This document shows, piece after piece, positions 38,410-48,053 of a DNA stretch of 64,000 bases. Position numbers and translations under genes: made by a program. Source of the DNA: Gluconobacter cadivus (GTDB taxonomy: Bacteria > Pseudomonadota > Alphaproteobacteria > Acetobacterales > Acetobacteraceae); assembly GCF_015244745.1 (NCBI RefSeq), contig NZ_JABCQI010000001.1, positions 558,001 to 622,000 on the forward strand, read 5' to 3'. Within the stretch, counting starts at the first letter, position 1, and each line of letters starts with the position of its first letter. The notes under the pieces were generated by a model that saw nothing but the letters and a program-made list of their open reading frames with translations, was not told where the DNA came from and searched no databases.

Positions 38410-39881
38410 TACCGGAATTCCTCCCAACCTTCATCAGACGTCTGAAAAGGACTTTCTCCCCACTGCGTGGTGGCAGGTGGCAGAATGGAGTCTTCTTTTG
38501 CCAAGCCAAACTGGTCATCACCATAATCCTGCAAGTGAAACCGCTGGAGACTTCCCACAAGTTCCTTGGCTTCCGCACTCAGATTATGACTGGCAGCCGT
38601 GGCTTCTTCGACCATTGCGGCATTCTGCTGAGTGTTTTGATCCATCTGGCTGACCGCAACGCTGATTTCCGAAAGGTCATTCGCCTGGCTCCGTGCAGCC
38701 GTAGCAATTTCACCGATCAGCACACTGATTTCACTGACGTTCTCCACGATCGATTTCATCGCGACCCCCGTCTCTTCGACCAGAGAACTGCCACGACTGA
38801 CCTGCTGTGTGCTGGAGGTGATCAGTCCCTTGATTTCCTTGGCCGCATCCGCTGATCGCTGCGCCAGCGCACGAACCTCGGCCGCGACGACCGCAAATCC
38901 CTTACCCGCGTCCCCTGCTCGGGCAGCTTCGACACCGGCATTCAGCGCCAGCAGATTTGTCTGAAAAGCAATATCGTCAATCAGCCCGAGAATCTGTGCG
39001 ATATGGATGGACGATTTCTGAATGTCCTGCATGGCCGCCGTAGCAGCCATCATCACTTCTCCAGATCTTTCCGCACGATCACGCGTCTGACTGGCGACTT
39101 CGCTCGCATGAACCGAGGCCGCAGCCGTCTTGCGGACAGTTTCCGTGACATTGCCGACAGAAATCGTCGTTTCTTCAAGACGCGCAACTTGAAGTTCCGT
39201 ACGACGGGCCAGATCGTCTGCCGCGGATGCAATTTCAGCAGACCCCGATGAAATCGTCGAAATGCTGTCGTTCAGCGAAACCATCACTTTCTGAAGGCTC
39301 AACGCCGTTTCGTTGAAATCCTGCCGCAGTCGGTCGTAGCGGGCGGGCAAGGCCTCTTCGAGGCGAAATCCCAGTTCGCCATCGCGCAGATTCGCCATGG
39401 CATTCCCAACAATCTCAATCACCCGCTCATGTTCGGCAGCTTCCTGCTGGGCCGACTGCCGTGCGTCTTCAGCTTCGATCCGAACAGCGGCAAGCGCAGA
39501 CTGCGCCTGAGATGCCAGGATTTCACTTCTCTCGGAATTGGTGCGCGCCTCGCCCAGCATGACCTGTAACCGGACCAGACTGGCTTCATGAGCATCTTTC
39601 GGCAGGGTCCCTTGGGCGGCAAGCTGCCTGACAGCCCCTGTCAGAGCATCCCCGCGTCCCGCGACCTGAACAAACGCAAAAATTCCCGAAACAACAAACA
39701 GTCCAAGAAGCGCGATTTCAGGGACAAGAAACGCCCTGGCAGATGCAGCAGAGAGGCCGCTCACCTTCACCCCCCAGAGCACCCCACAGACTCCGACGAT
39801 TACAGGAATGGCAAATATCAGAAGCAGCCGCCGACGCAGCAGGAAACTCCCTTGTACGGGAACAGAGCGTATGTCGGACAT
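38409..39881 (-). CDS. Methyl-accepting chemotaxis protein without periplasmic sensor domain
   Basis: A 490-residue receptor. Two membrane helices (about residues 17-37 and 52-72) are separated by only some 14 residues, so there is no periplasmic ligand domain. A long helical stretch follows, then the signalling hairpin tip with [20 protein letters not shown] and [15 protein letters not shown]. The C-terminus ends GWEEFR, resembling the CheR/CheB-tethering pentapeptide. It is the first gene of the che operon. The start ATG at 39881 has GGAG upstream; a GTG eight codons earlier is possible. Confidence 0.88.
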   Translation of the reverse strand: MSDIRSVPVQGSFLLRRRLLLIFAIPVIVGVCGVLWGVKVSGLSAASARAFLVPEIALLGLFVVSGIFAFVQVAGRGDALTGAVRQLAAQGTLPKDAHEASLVRLQVMLGEARTNSERSEILASQAQSALAAVRIEAEDARQSAQQEAAEHERVIEIVGNAMANLRDGELGFRLEEALPARYDRLRQDFNETALSLQKVMVSLNDSISTISSGSAEIASAADDLARRTELQVARLEETTISVGNVTETVRKTAAASVHASEVASQTRDRAERSGEVMMAATAAMQDIQKSSIHIAQILGLIDDIAFQTNLLALNAGVEAARAGDAGKGFAVVAAEVRALAQRSADAAKEIKGLITSSTQQVSRGSSLVEETGVAMKSIVENVSEISVLIGEIATAARSQANDLSEISVAVSQMDQNTQQNAAMVEEATAASHNLSAEAKELVGSLQRFHLQDYGDDQFGLAKEDSILPPATTQWGESPFQTSDEGWEEFR

Positions 39882-39967
39882 GCCAGGCTGTCTCTCCAGA
39901 AACACAGATCACACCATGCCGGCCAAAGGCAGCCGGCCAGATAATCTCCTTCCTAGAGAACAGTTGA

Positions 39968-39982
39968 TTGAAACTCCGTTAA
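39968..39982 (-). promoter_or_regulatory. CtrA-like motif upstream of the chemotaxis operon
   Basis: On the minus strand TTAA, seven bases, TCAA: one base off the TTAA-N7-TTAA CtrA consensus. It lies 87 bases before the mcp start, just past the aspartyl-protease gene. The leader also holds a GCCGGC-N8-GCCGGC hairpin (39924-39943 area). Confidence 0.35.
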
Positions 39983-39999
39983 TGCGCCTCCAGACAGTC

Positions 40000-40929
40000 T
40001 CAGTAAGAGGGGGCCGGAATATCGACATCGTGCTGAACAAACATCCGGTTGCCGTAACGGGGGATCCAGATCCGGTAATGTTTCAGAACATCCGCCCCGA
40101 GGAGCGCATCCGTATCGGGCAACCCTCCCCCCACTTTCAGAGAGACATCGTGAAAAACGATATCCCCCACCTGAAGTGTCTCAAAATGATGGAGATAATT
40201 TTTCACAGGGTCCCGCGTCAGCCCATATCCGGTTGAAACAGGATCTTTTTCCAGCATCGCACGCGTCACACCAGCTGCCCGGGCCGCGTCCAGACTGATC
40301 AGGGTGGTCGAGGCTCCCGTATCCAGCGTTGCATCAACCGGATGGCCGTTCAGACGTATTTCCAGGGTGGTTTTATGGCCTTCATTATAGATATGGCTGA
40401 TCGGCACGACGTGGATATGACCCTCCCATCCCGGCGTGGGGATATCACAGTCTTCCGTCTCAACCAGCCGGACACGGTGTGAAGGCATGTCCACAATCGT
40501 ATCGTAGCGCCCAAGAAAATCACGCCCGAACACCCCCACAACCGGAAGGCCAGCGACCTTTCCGACAAATTTCCCGGCACCGGCAACTGCGATGTTGGTG
40601 GCTTTGGAACTCCCCATGTCCAGCGTGTCGATCGTCACGACACGTCCATAGTCCTGACCTCCAACACCATGGATCAGAACCGTTCTCCCCATATCATTCA
40701 GACCCAGAGGTTCGACAAAGCTCTGTCCAACCGTCGTAGCGAACGCCCCCGTATCGACAATAAGTGCAACCGGGTGCCCGTTGATCGCGGCCCGCACGAT
40801 CGGGCTACCCCAGTCATTCAGCACGGGCATGTTCCCGCTCGTGATCAGCTTGCACTGGTGCGGCCCCGTCTCGCACCCGGCCAGCACCGTCCCCAGAAAC
40901 AGCAGTGCCGCCAGTCGTCCCAACTTCAT
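40000..40929 (-). CDS. Retropepsin-like aspartyl protease lipoprotein
   Basis: A 309-residue protein with a lipoprotein signal (LLFLGTVLAGC, lipobox LAGC). It contains two aspartyl-protease lobes, each with an Asp-Thr-Gly motif: ALIVDTGAFATTVG and ATLDTGASTTLIS. The two DTG motifs in one chain imply a pepsin-like or tandem retropepsin active site in the periplasm or at the membrane. The start is the ATG at 40929, immediately before the signal; an in-frame ATG further upstream gives an implausible N-terminus. The biological substrate is unknown. Confidence 0.83.
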   Translation of the reverse strand: MKLGRLAALLFLGTVLAGCETGPHQCKLITSGNMPVLNDWGSPIVRAAINGHPVALIVDTGAFATTVGQSFVEPLGLNDMGRTVLIHGVGGQDYGRVVTIDTLDMGSSKATNIAVAGAGKFVGKVAGLPVVGVFGRDFLGRYDTIVDMPSHRVRLVETEDCDIPTPGWEGHIHVVPISHIYNEGHKTTLEIRLNGHPVDATLDTGASTTLISLDAARAAGVTRAMLEKDPVSTGYGLTRDPVKNYLHHFETLQVGDIVFHDVSLKVGGGLPDTDALLGADVLKHYRIWIPRYGNRMFVQHDVDIPAPSY

Positions 40930-41110
40930 GAGGCTCTCCCGCCTGTATCGTTCCGTTACACAGGACACGCCCCTTTCCTCCCGGGCAAGGCAGTTTTTTG
41001 ATCCGAAAGGCTTTTTTTTCAAAAAACCCTCTTGTCACCCCACAGGCAGGCTGATACATCACCGCCACCGACCAAGAGGAAGCCAAACAGCTTCAAGACG
41101 GAAGGTCCCA

Positions 41111-41128
41111 AGACACTGAAAAGTGTCT
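41111..41128 (+). other. Hairpin in tRNA-Asp 5' leader
   Basis: AGACACT, GAAA, AGTGTCT form a perfect 7-bp stem with a GAAA tetraloop, ending two bases before the tRNA. It would be part of the precursor 5' leader or of the promoter-proximal region. Confidence 0.35.
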
Positions 41129-41130
41129 CT

Positions 41131-41207
<77 letters not shown>

Positions 41208-41280
41208 CTCCTCTCATGGAGTTGGCCGCATTCTCCAAAAAAAATTCTGAAGAAGCCACTGCCCGTTTTTAGGGAAGACT

Positions 41281-41631
41281 ATGCTGTTCTTCATTCTGAA
41301 ATGCCTGATTTCAGGGCTCCTGATCGCCGCCGCCTCCAGTATTGCGCGGCGCTATCCCGGCTTTGGTGCATTGACTGCATCCCTGCCGCTCGTATCGGTT
41401 CTGGGCATGATCTGGCTCTGGCTGGAAAAGCCGGACCGCATCGTCATGAGCCGTCATGCGGAAGCGACATTCTGGTATGTGCTTCCCTCGCTGCCCATGT
41501 TTCTACTGATTCCGCGACTGCTCCAGGCAGGGCTGCCGTTCTGGTTCGCCCTATTGGCAGGATGTGCGCTGACGATTGTTCTGTATCTCTGCACGACATG
41601 GGCGCTCGCCCGTTTCGGTACAGGCGGCTGA
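41281..41631 (+). CDS. DUF3147-family small membrane protein
   Basis: A 116-residue protein with four hydrophobic segments and the patterns of DUF3147 (FGALTASLPLVSVLGMIWLW, EATFWYVLPSLPMFLL). It starts with ATG 73 bases after the tRNA and converges with the polysaccharide ABC transporter genes. Function unknown for the family. Confidence 0.78.
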   Translation: MLFFILKCLISGLLIAAASSIARRYPGFGALTASLPLVSVLGMIWLWLEKPDRIVMSRHAEATFWYVLPSLPMFLLIPRLLQAGLPFWFALLAGCALTIVLYLCTTWALARFGTGG

Positions 41632-41640
41632 GACAGGCCC

Positions 41641-42411
41641 TCAGCCCGCCTCTTCCAGATAGACGTCCAAAACCTCGTCTGGCGTGCCGTCCATGCGGAT
41701 ATGTCCGTTCTCAAGCCAGATGACGCGCGTACACCATTGCCGCATGATCTTGGGCTGGTGCGTGGACAACACAAGGATTTCCGCCTGCTGGACAAGTTCC
41801 TCAAGGCGCGCCTTGGCCTTGTTCATGAACACCCCGTCCCCCGCGAGAAACCATTCATCCATCAGCAGGATCTGCGGCGAAGACGCTGTTGCCAGACCAA
41901 AGGCCAGTCGGACACTCATGCCCGCACTGTAAACCTTCATCGGCATGTCCATATAAGGGCCGAGTTCGGCAAAATCCTGTACGTCCTGCTCGATCCGCTC
42001 AATCTGCTGACGTGAGAGACCCTCATAGCGTCCCTTGAGGCGAATATTTTCACGCCCCGTCAGTTCGGGATTCATGCCCAGACTGCTGTCCAGCAGCGTC
42101 CGCATCGTTCCATCAAGCCGCACGCGTCCCGCAACGGGCTCGTAAATGCCCGCAAGCGCACGCAACAATGTGGTTTTTCCAGCACCATTGCTGCCGATCA
42201 ACCCCAGCCGCTCGCCGGAATTCAGCGTGAAACTGATCTCCCGCAGCACGCTCACGATCGTGCGCTCCCGCAGATCATGCATCAGATGCGCCGAAGGCGA
42301 TGATGGCGCAAACCGGGCCAGCGTTTTGCCGACCTGCCGCTTCAGGGAGCGGCTCTGCCCATGATACAGCGGAAAATCGATACAGAGGCGATCAACAACA
42401 ATCCCGGGCAT
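41641..42411 (-). CDS. Polysaccharide-export ABC transporter ATP-binding protein (Wzt/KpsT type)
   Basis: A 256-residue ABC ATPase with Walker A GSNGAGKTTLLRALAG, a divergent signature region (KVYSAGMSVRLAFG) and Walker B QILLMDEWFLAGD, as in O-antigen and capsule exporters. There is no extra C-terminal carbohydrate-binding domain, so it resembles KpsT or short Wzt. It pairs with the permease four bases upstream. The start is the ATG at 42411. No glycosyltransferase genes are adjacent. Confidence 0.88.
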   Translation of the reverse strand: MPGIVVDRLCIDFPLYHGQSRSLKRQVGKTLARFAPSSPSAHLMHDLRERTIVSVLREISFTLNSGERLGLIGSNGAGKTTLLRALAGIYEPVAGRVRLDGTMRTLLDSSLGMNPELTGRENIRLKGRYEGLSRQQIERIEQDVQDFAELGPYMDMPMKVYSAGMSVRLAFGLATASSPQILLMDEWFLAGDGVFMNKAKARLEELVQQAEILVLSTHQPKIMRQWCTRVIWLENGHIRMDGTPDEVLDVYLEEAG

Positions 42412-42415
42412 CAGA

Positions 42416-43255
42416 TCAGATCCAGTAAGGAATGCGCGACCGCATCCGGCAGAACAGAATGGCTGCCAGAAGCCACAGAAGCACACTGTGCCCGAGAGCC
42501 GCTTCCCAGACGATGGACTCCACCGTCTGGCCCAGAAGCGGCGCCCGCACGATTTCAAGCAGCGGATAAAACGGATCAAGCAACAGATAGTGCCGTCCGG
42601 TCGTGATCAGTTCCGGCTTCCAGATCACCGGCGTCACGAAAAAGAAAATCTGCATCAGAGACGCCACGATGGGCGCAATGTCCCGAAACCGCGCGCCCAA
42701 CATCCCGATCAGCAGAATGACGCAGAAACTGTCCACGATCCAGAGCGGCAGACTGAACAGCAGGCTCCAGATCTGCTGCGGCCAGACATGGAAGACCGCA
42801 AACACGACGACAACGACAACCATGTTATGCAGCAAAATCAGCAGATTCCTGACGATCACCTGCGTGACCGGCAGACTGACCGGAATCCGCATCGCATGGA
42901 ACAGGGACGTGCTCTGCGTAAAGACTGTCCCCGCATCGTTGATGACGGTCCCGCCATATCCCCACAACACGATCGAAAGTGACAGGAACGGCAGATAGGC
43001 TTTCAGATCCATGTGGAAGAGATAGCCGTACACCACCCCCATCGCGCCAATCATGACAGCCGTGGACAGCGTCAGCCACAGCGGTCCCAGAATGGAGCCG
43101 CGATATCGCATCTTGATATCCAGCCAGCCGAGCGTCACGGCCAGCGGCAACAGCCGCAGGCCCGCCTGCAGATCGCTCCACGCGGCGCGGACGAGCCCCC
43201 AGCCGCGCAGAGGCTCAAGGGTCAGAACAGGAGAACGGGCATTCATGTCTTCCAT
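42416..43255 (-). CDS. Polysaccharide-export ABC transporter permease (Wzm/KpsM type)
   Basis: A 279-residue ABC-2 type permease with six membrane helices and the family motif WLDIKMRYRGSILGPLW near the N-terminus. It forms the channel for surface or capsular glycan export with the downstream ATPase. The first codons offer two ATGs (43255 and 43246). It is divergent from queE, with a 134-base gap lacking a clear regulatory signal. Confidence 0.88.
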   Translation of the reverse strand: MEDMNARSPVLTLEPLRGWGLVRAAWSDLQAGLRLLPLAVTLGWLDIKMRYRGSILGPLWLTLSTAVMIGAMGVVYGYLFHMDLKAYLPFLSLSIVLWGYGGTVINDAGTVFTQSTSLFHAMRIPVSLPVTQVIVRNLLILLHNMVVVVVVFAVFHVWPQQIWSLLFSLPLWIVDSFCVILLIGMLGARFRDIAPIVASLMQIFFFVTPVIWKPELITTGRHYLLLDPFYPLLEIVRAPLLGQTVESIVWEAALGHSVLLWLLAAILFCRMRSRIPYWI

Positions 43256-43389
43256 GCGCCTTCCCTACCATGAAAGCAGGCGCTGCCCATCCCCCTTGCC
43301 CGCGAAACATCCCACTTCGCAGAACACCTTCAGCCCGACATGATGATTTCCCTTGCATCCTGCGCCATCCTCGCCGACATGCTGCGGTC

Positions 43390-44031
43390 ATGTCTTATGC
43401 TGTGAAGGAAATGTTCGTGACCCTCCAGGGCGAGGGTGCACAGACAGGCCGTGCGTCGGTGTTCTGCCGGTTCGCGGGCTGCAACCTGTGGTCGGGCCGC
43501 GAGCAGGATCGCGCCACGGCCGCCTGTACGTTCTGCGATACCGATTTTATCGGGACGAATGGCGAAGGCGGTGGCCGCTTCGACACCGCCGAGGCTCTGG
43601 CCGCCACCATCGCGGCCTGCTGGACCGGCACCGCCGATGACAGCGGTCGCCGCTATGTCGTTTTTACAGGCGGCGAACCTCTGCTCCAGCTTGATGATTC
43701 GCTGATCGCCGCCGTGAAGGCTCAGGGTTTTGAAATCGCCGTGGAAACCAACGGCACGATCGCAGCGCCTGCCGGAATCGACTGGGTCTGCGTCAGCCCC
43801 AAACCCAACAGCACGCTTGTCCAGATCGAAGGCGCGGAACTCAAGCTGATCTACCCCCAGCCGGAGCTGCCGCCCGAACTGTTCGAACATCTCTCCTTTC
43901 GCCATTTCTGGCTTCAGCCCATGGACGGCCCCGACCGCATCGCCAACACACAGGCCGCCGTCGCCTACTGTCTGCGCCACCCGCGCTGGCGCCTGTCGCT
44001 CCAGACGCACAAGCTGATCGGAATCCCCTGA
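43390..44031 (+). CDS. queE: 7-carboxy-7-deazaguanine synthase
   Basis: A 213-residue radical-SAM enzyme that converts 6-carboxytetrahydropterin to CDG in queuosine synthesis. The cluster ligands are C32 in RFAGCNLWS plus the TFC-type pair in AACTFCDTD, the extended CX(13-14)CX2C pattern of this family. It also has [10 protein letters not shown]. The start is the ATG at 43390 ([16 protein letters not shown]), where similarity begins. It is first of queE-queC-queD. Confidence 0.93.
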   Translation: MSYAVKEMFVTLQGEGAQTGRASVFCRFAGCNLWSGREQDRATAACTFCDTDFIGTNGEGGGRFDTAEALAATIAACWTGTADDSGRRYVVFTGGEPLLQLDDSLIAAVKAQGFEIAVETNGTIAAPAGIDWVCVSPKPNSTLVQIEGAELKLIYPQPELPPELFEHLSFRHFWLQPMDGPDRIANTQAAVAYCLRHPRWRLSLQTHKLIGIP

Positions 44032-44033
44032 CC

Positions 44034-44768
44034 ATGAACACGAACACGGCCATCAGCAGCAACACCGCGCTCGTCCTGTTCTCCGGCGGGCAGGATTCCG
44101 CAACCTGCCTCGCCTGGGCCCTCTCCCGCTTCGACCGCGTCGAGACGGTCGGATACGCCTACGGACAGCGCCACGCCATCGAACTCGAATGCCGCGACAC
44201 CCTGCGCGAGCAGATGGCCGCGTTTTCGCCAGAGTGGAAAGCACGCCTCGGCGACGATCACACGATCGACCTCGCCTCCCTCGGCGCGCTCTCCGAAACG
44301 GCCCTGACCCGTGAAGCCGAGATCGGACTGAGCGAAAACGGTCTGCCCAACACGTTCGTGCCGGGCCGCAACATCATTTTCCTGACCTTCGCCGCAGCCC
44401 TCGCCGTCCGCCGCAATGCGCGCCACATCGTCACCGGCGTCTGCGAAACCGACTATTCCGGCTACCCGGACTGCCGCGATGATACGATCAAGGCCCTGCA
44501 GGTCGCCCTGAACCTCGGCATGGACCAGCGTTTCGTGCTGCATACGCCGCTGATGTGGATCGACAAGGCCCAGACATGGGACCTGACCGAGCAACTCGGC
44601 GGCCAGCCCCTCGTGGACCTGATCAACCGGGACAGCCATTCCTGTTACATGGGCGATCGTACGCATCAGCATGACTGGGGCTATGGCTGCGGCACCTGCC
44701 CGGCCTGCAACCTGCGGGCCGACGGATGGCGCCGCTACCAGCAGAGCCGTCATGGAGGCGCCGTATGA
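44034..44768 (+). CDS. queC: 7-cyano-7-deazaguanine synthase
   Basis: A 244-residue ATP-dependent enzyme turning CDG into preQ0. It has the PP-loop [15 protein letters not shown] and the C-terminal zinc-binding cysteines in SHSCYMGD and [11 protein letters not shown]. It follows queE by two bases, and its end overlaps the queD start (ATGA). Confidence 0.95.
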   Translation: MNTNTAISSNTALVLFSGGQDSATCLAWALSRFDRVETVGYAYGQRHAIELECRDTLREQMAAFSPEWKARLGDDHTIDLASLGALSETALTREAEIGLSENGLPNTFVPGRNIIFLTFAAALAVRRNARHIVTGVCETDYSGYPDCRDDTIKALQVALNLGMDQRFVLHTPLMWIDKAQTWDLTEQLGGQPLVDLINRDSHSCYMGDRTHQHDWGYGCGTCPACNLRADGWRRYQQSRHGGAV

Positions 44769-45292
44769 CCGCCGAACTCGTCTTTACGCGGCGTTTCTGC
44801 ATGGGCCATAGGCTCATTACCGGATCAAGCGAACGCTGCGCCATCCCTCATGGCCATAACGAATATGTCCGCGTCACGCTGCGTCCGGCCAAACAGACCC
44901 GACTGGACGGTCATGCGAACATGATCCTCCCCTTTGCGGACGCCAAAACGCGCTGGCACCATTTTGTGGACAACAGCCTCGATCACGCGCTCCAGCTTTC
45001 GGAAACAGACCCGCTTCTCGCATGGTTCCGCGCCAATGAACCCGAACGCGCCAGCCGGATCGTCGTCACGCCCGGCGACCCGACAACCGAACTGATGGCC
45101 GCCCTCATGCTCGCCAAACTGACCGCCATTCTTGCGGATCAGGGCGACATTCTGCGCGTTCATGAAATCGAACTGGAAGAAACCCCTACCAACACCGTGC
45201 GCCTCGGCGGCAATCCGCAGCATTACCTGCCCGCCGTCTCAAGACCCCCGGAACAGTGCTGGTGGAATAAAGCGGACGCCAGCATTTCCTGA
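44765..45292 (+). CDS. queD: 6-carboxytetrahydropterin synthase (QueD family)
   Basis: A 175-residue protein of the PTPS fold. It keeps the likely zinc histidines H15, H29 and H31 and the catalytic Cys25 in ERCAIPHGH. It is somewhat longer than typical QueD. It turns dihydroneopterin triphosphate, the product of FolE (encoded at 49 kb), into the queuosine precursor. The start is the ATG at 44765 overlapping the queC stop; a longer in-frame ATG lies inside queC. Confidence 0.9.
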   Translation: MTAELVFTRRFCMGHRLITGSSERCAIPHGHNEYVRVTLRPAKQTRLDGHANMILPFADAKTRWHHFVDNSLDHALQLSETDPLLAWFRANEPERASRIVVTPGDPTTELMAALMLAKLTAILADQGDILRVHEIELEETPTNTVRLGGNPQHYLPAVSRPPEQCWWNKADASIS

Positions 45293-45307
45293 CGTCCGAA
45301 CCAAGCT

Positions 45308-46207
45308 TCAGGCCTTATGGACCGAAGCGTCGTAAATTTCCCCGATCACCTCTCCCAGCGCGGCATCGAACTGCGCATCATCCATCTGATGCCTCAGATC
45401 CCCGATCAGCGCGCGGGAGAAGCTCGCAATCATCCGGTGATTGTGCCGCAGCTTCTCGCAGGCCTGATCCAGCGGATAGCCTCCTGACAGCGCCACAACC
45501 CGAACCATCCGCGGATCACGCGCAATATCGTCATAGAGATCCGCAATTTCCGGGATTGTCACCTTCAGCATGATCCGCGCGTCCTCGGGCAGCTTTTGCA
45601 GCTCTTCGAGAACGTAATCGTGCAGAAGCTGCTCACACGCGGCCTTGTCCGGGCTCTTGATAAGCACTTCCGGCTCCAGAATGGGCACCAGCCCATGTTT
45701 GCGAACCTGTTCGGCCACCGCGAACTGCTGGCGAACAATGGCCCGGATGCCGCTTTCGGAGGGTAGACGGATGGTGGAGCGTTCTTTCGTTCCATAAACG
45801 CCCAGTTTGGCCGCACGCGCCAGCAGGGCATCCAGATCGGGCATCGGCTTCATAAGCTGAACGCCGTCCGCTTCCGCCTCCAGCCCCTTGTCGATTTTCA
45901 CAAACGGCACAACGCCCCGTTCGCGCCACAGATAGGCCGGAACAGGCTCACCATTCACGTCGCCGTCCATCGTGCGCTCGAACAGGATGGCCCCGATCAC
46001 CTTGTCGCCCGTAAAGGAAGGCGCCGTGATGATCCGAACCCGCATGTCATGCATGAGCGCGAACATCTGGCTTTCGTCCGAATAGTCGCTCTCGGCAATA
46101 CCATACTGCTTCAGCGCGCCCGGCGTGGAACCGCCACTCTGGTCCAGAGCGGCAATAAACCCGCCTTTGTCGGCCATCTGTGACATCATCTTGTCTGCGG
46201 TGCTCAT
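45308..46207 (-). CDS. fda: Fructose-bisphosphate aldolase, class I
   Basis: A 299-residue class I aldolase of the bacterial fda type, with GFIAALDQSGGSTPGALKQYG near the N-terminus and the probable Schiff-base lysine in RIMLKVTIPE. It interconverts fructose 1,6-bisphosphate and triose phosphates in the cytoplasm. The start is the ATG at 46207, with GGGG upstream. It converges with queD 15 bases away. Acetic acid bacteria have limited glycolysis, so its role may be mainly in gluconeogenesis. Confidence 0.9.
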   Translation of the reverse strand: MSTADKMMSQMADKGGFIAALDQSGGSTPGALKQYGIAESDYSDESQMFALMHDMRVRIITAPSFTGDKVIGAILFERTMDGDVNGEPVPAYLWRERGVVPFVKIDKGLEAEADGVQLMKPMPDLDALLARAAKLGVYGTKERSTIRLPSESGIRAIVRQQFAVAEQVRKHGLVPILEPEVLIKSPDKAACEQLLHDYVLEELQKLPEDARIMLKVTIPEIADLYDDIARDPRMVRVVALSGGYPLDQACEKLRHNHRMIASFSRALIGDLRHQMDDAQFDAALGEVIGEIYDASVHKA

Positions 46208-46398
46208 CAAGATCCCCTTCGATACAGGAAAACCGTCACCGCTCCCGAAGGACCCCACGGATCACCCCGCCTCGCAGTGCGTTTCCCGACACAGTCCAAT
46301 CGCGCCGATGCCCGGAATGGTTCCTGCCCGACAGCTGCGGAAAGTCATAGCGCACCCCCGACACCCGATGAAGCGGCCCGCCGCTCACCAAATCAGGA

Positions 46399-47004
46399 TC
46401 AGCCGTCTTCAGAGCCGTTCTGACCATTTTCATAAAGCGCCAAAAACGCCTCGATATCGTCGCTCATCAGCGCTCCGCAGCGCTCTTTCACCAGAGTTTC
46501 CGGCCATTCCCACCAGGCCAGCGCCAGAAGCCGCGCAATGATGCTTTCGGGAAACCGGTACCGGATCACTTTTGCCGGATTACCCCCCACAATCGCATAA
46601 GGCGGCACCGATTTCGTCACGAGCGCCTGCGCGGCAATCACGGCCCCGTCGCCAATCGTCACGCCAGACATGACCGTAGCCTGCGCTCCAATCCAGACGT
46701 CATTGCCGATCACGACCTCTCCCTTGCTGGAGTGATCGTCTTGCCCCTCCTCGGCAGCGGGCCAGAAATGCGAGAGCGTTTTGAACGGATAGGTGCTGAC
46801 CAGATCGGCCCGGTGATTCCCCAGAATGATCGTGACACCGGGGCCGATCGAACAGTAGTCGCCAATCCGCAGCCCGGCCTCTCCGGCTTCCAGAACAGTA
46901 GGGACACCATAAGTGTGTGGGCCGATCTCCCAACCCCACTCATCTTGCTGATACGCCAGCGCATAACGTGTCAGGGCCTGAAAGGCACGATTTCCAAACG
47001 ACAT
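46399..47004 (-). CDS. CatB-type O-acetyltransferase (hexapeptide repeat)
   Basis: A 201-residue left-handed beta-helix acyltransferase. The xenobiotic acetyltransferase pattern is clear: DYCSIGPGVTIILGNHR, with the catalytic-type His, then VWIGAQATVMSGVTIGDGAVI and VGGNPAKVIRYRF. It is likely to acetylate a small hydroxylated molecule or glycan; the substrate is unknown. The regions either side (46208-46398 and 47005-47125) contain no convincing gene. Confidence 0.87.
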   Translation of the reverse strand: MSFGNRAFQALTRYALAYQQDEWGWEIGPHTYGVPTVLEAGEAGLRIGDYCSIGPGVTIILGNHRADLVSTYPFKTLSHFWPAAEEGQDDHSSKGEVVIGNDVWIGAQATVMSGVTIGDGAVIAAQALVTKSVPPYAIVGGNPAKVIRYRFPESIIARLLALAWWEWPETLVKERCGALMSDDIEAFLALYENGQNGSEDG

Positions 47005-47125
47005 GGGCTCATTCCTTCATGCTGATGCCTGCGGAAAAGCCGAAGCCAAACACAAAGAACCGCAGCCGCAAGACCAGCATGCCCCTGCCGCACCGGAAGT
47101 CCATGCGCCTCGAGAAAACGTGATT

Positions 47126-48034
47126 TCAGACGTTCAACCAAGGCACTCTTGCTGGCTGAAGTCCGAGAAGCGCCTTCGCCTTGCGATTACAGGCCCCGCT
47201 CAGACTGTTCTGATAATAGACGCTCTCTTCACCGCCCCGCCTGACAGTATCGGCCTCATCCATATGAGGCGGAGCATCGGCCCCAACCCACGCCGCATAG
47301 GCTGGCAACCATCGAGACAGCGCGGTCGGCTGGTCATCAACCACGTTATAAACCCCCGCAGGTGCCGCCAGAGCCGCAACCGTTGCCTGCGCCGCATCGT
47401 CCACATGAATGAACGAAAACACGCCCTGCCCGGCTCCAATCACATGCACCTCCCCCTCGCGGACATGCAGGCTGAACGCACCATCCGGCCAGTACCAGGT
47501 GCGCGGCCCGTAGAAAAACCCGTATCTGAGCGCGACACCTTCCATGACGCCATCACCCAGAACGCGTCGTTCCAGCATTTCATACATCCGCGCACTCTCC
47601 CCGATCCCGCCAGGAGCATCCGTTCTCAACGGCGAGTCTTCAGTCGCAAGCGCCCCCTCACCATTCAGGTAAAACCCGCAGGACTGCTGGACATAACGTC
47701 GCACCCCCACAGCCCGAGCAGCATCATGAAGATTGCCCCCGCCCTCCAGACGCAGCCCCCGGTCCGCAGGCAGCCTTTGCGCCAGATCGAACGGGCTGGA
47801 CGGCAGGGACGTCAACTGATCGATCACAACCTCCGGCCGTACCCGCTCCAGCAGAGCGAACATTTCCACCCGATCCAGCGCATTCCCCACCACCGGCCGT
47901 GCGCCCAGTTCCTGAAGGACAGGCGCATTTTCAGCCCGACGCACCATCCCCCAGACCTCATGCCCCGCCTTCACCAAACGCGCGATCAGAGGGCGACCCA
48001 CAGCACCGCTTGCCCCAGCCAGCAGAATTTTCAT
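47126..48034 (-). CDS. NAD(P)-binding epimerase/dehydratase-like protein
   Basis: A 302-residue Rossmann-fold protein of the extended or atypical SDR group: MKILLAGASGAVGRPLIARL has the GxxGxxG cofactor loop, and FSFIHVDDAAQATVAAL matches the SDR-e middle. At the usual YxxxK site the sequence is YEMLE (in SARMYEMLERR), so the lysine may be missing. The substrate is unknown. It is 19 bases after a cupin gene and may share its transcript. Confidence 0.78.
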   Translation of the reverse strand: MKILLAGASGAVGRPLIARLVKAGHEVWGMVRRAENAPVLQELGARPVVGNALDRVEMFALLERVRPEVVIDQLTSLPSSPFDLAQRLPADRGLRLEGGGNLHDAARAVGVRRYVQQSCGFYLNGEGALATEDSPLRTDAPGGIGESARMYEMLERRVLGDGVMEGVALRYGFFYGPRTWYWPDGAFSLHVREGEVHVIGAGQGVFSFIHVDDAAQATVAALAAPAGVYNVVDDQPTALSRWLPAYAAWVGADAPPHMDEADTVRRGGEESVYYQNSLSGACNRKAKALLGLQPARVPWLNV

Positions 48035-48053
48035 GATCCGGCTCCTTCAGACG

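Noticed and set aside
43256-43389. Possible preQ1 riboswitch upstream of queE
   Set aside because: No preQ1 aptamer-like C-rich pseudoknot or ribosome-site pairing could be traced.
46236-46433. 65-codon minus-strand frame after the acetyltransferase
   Set aside because: It overlaps the acetyltransferase end, has no good ribosome-binding site and no recognisable composition.
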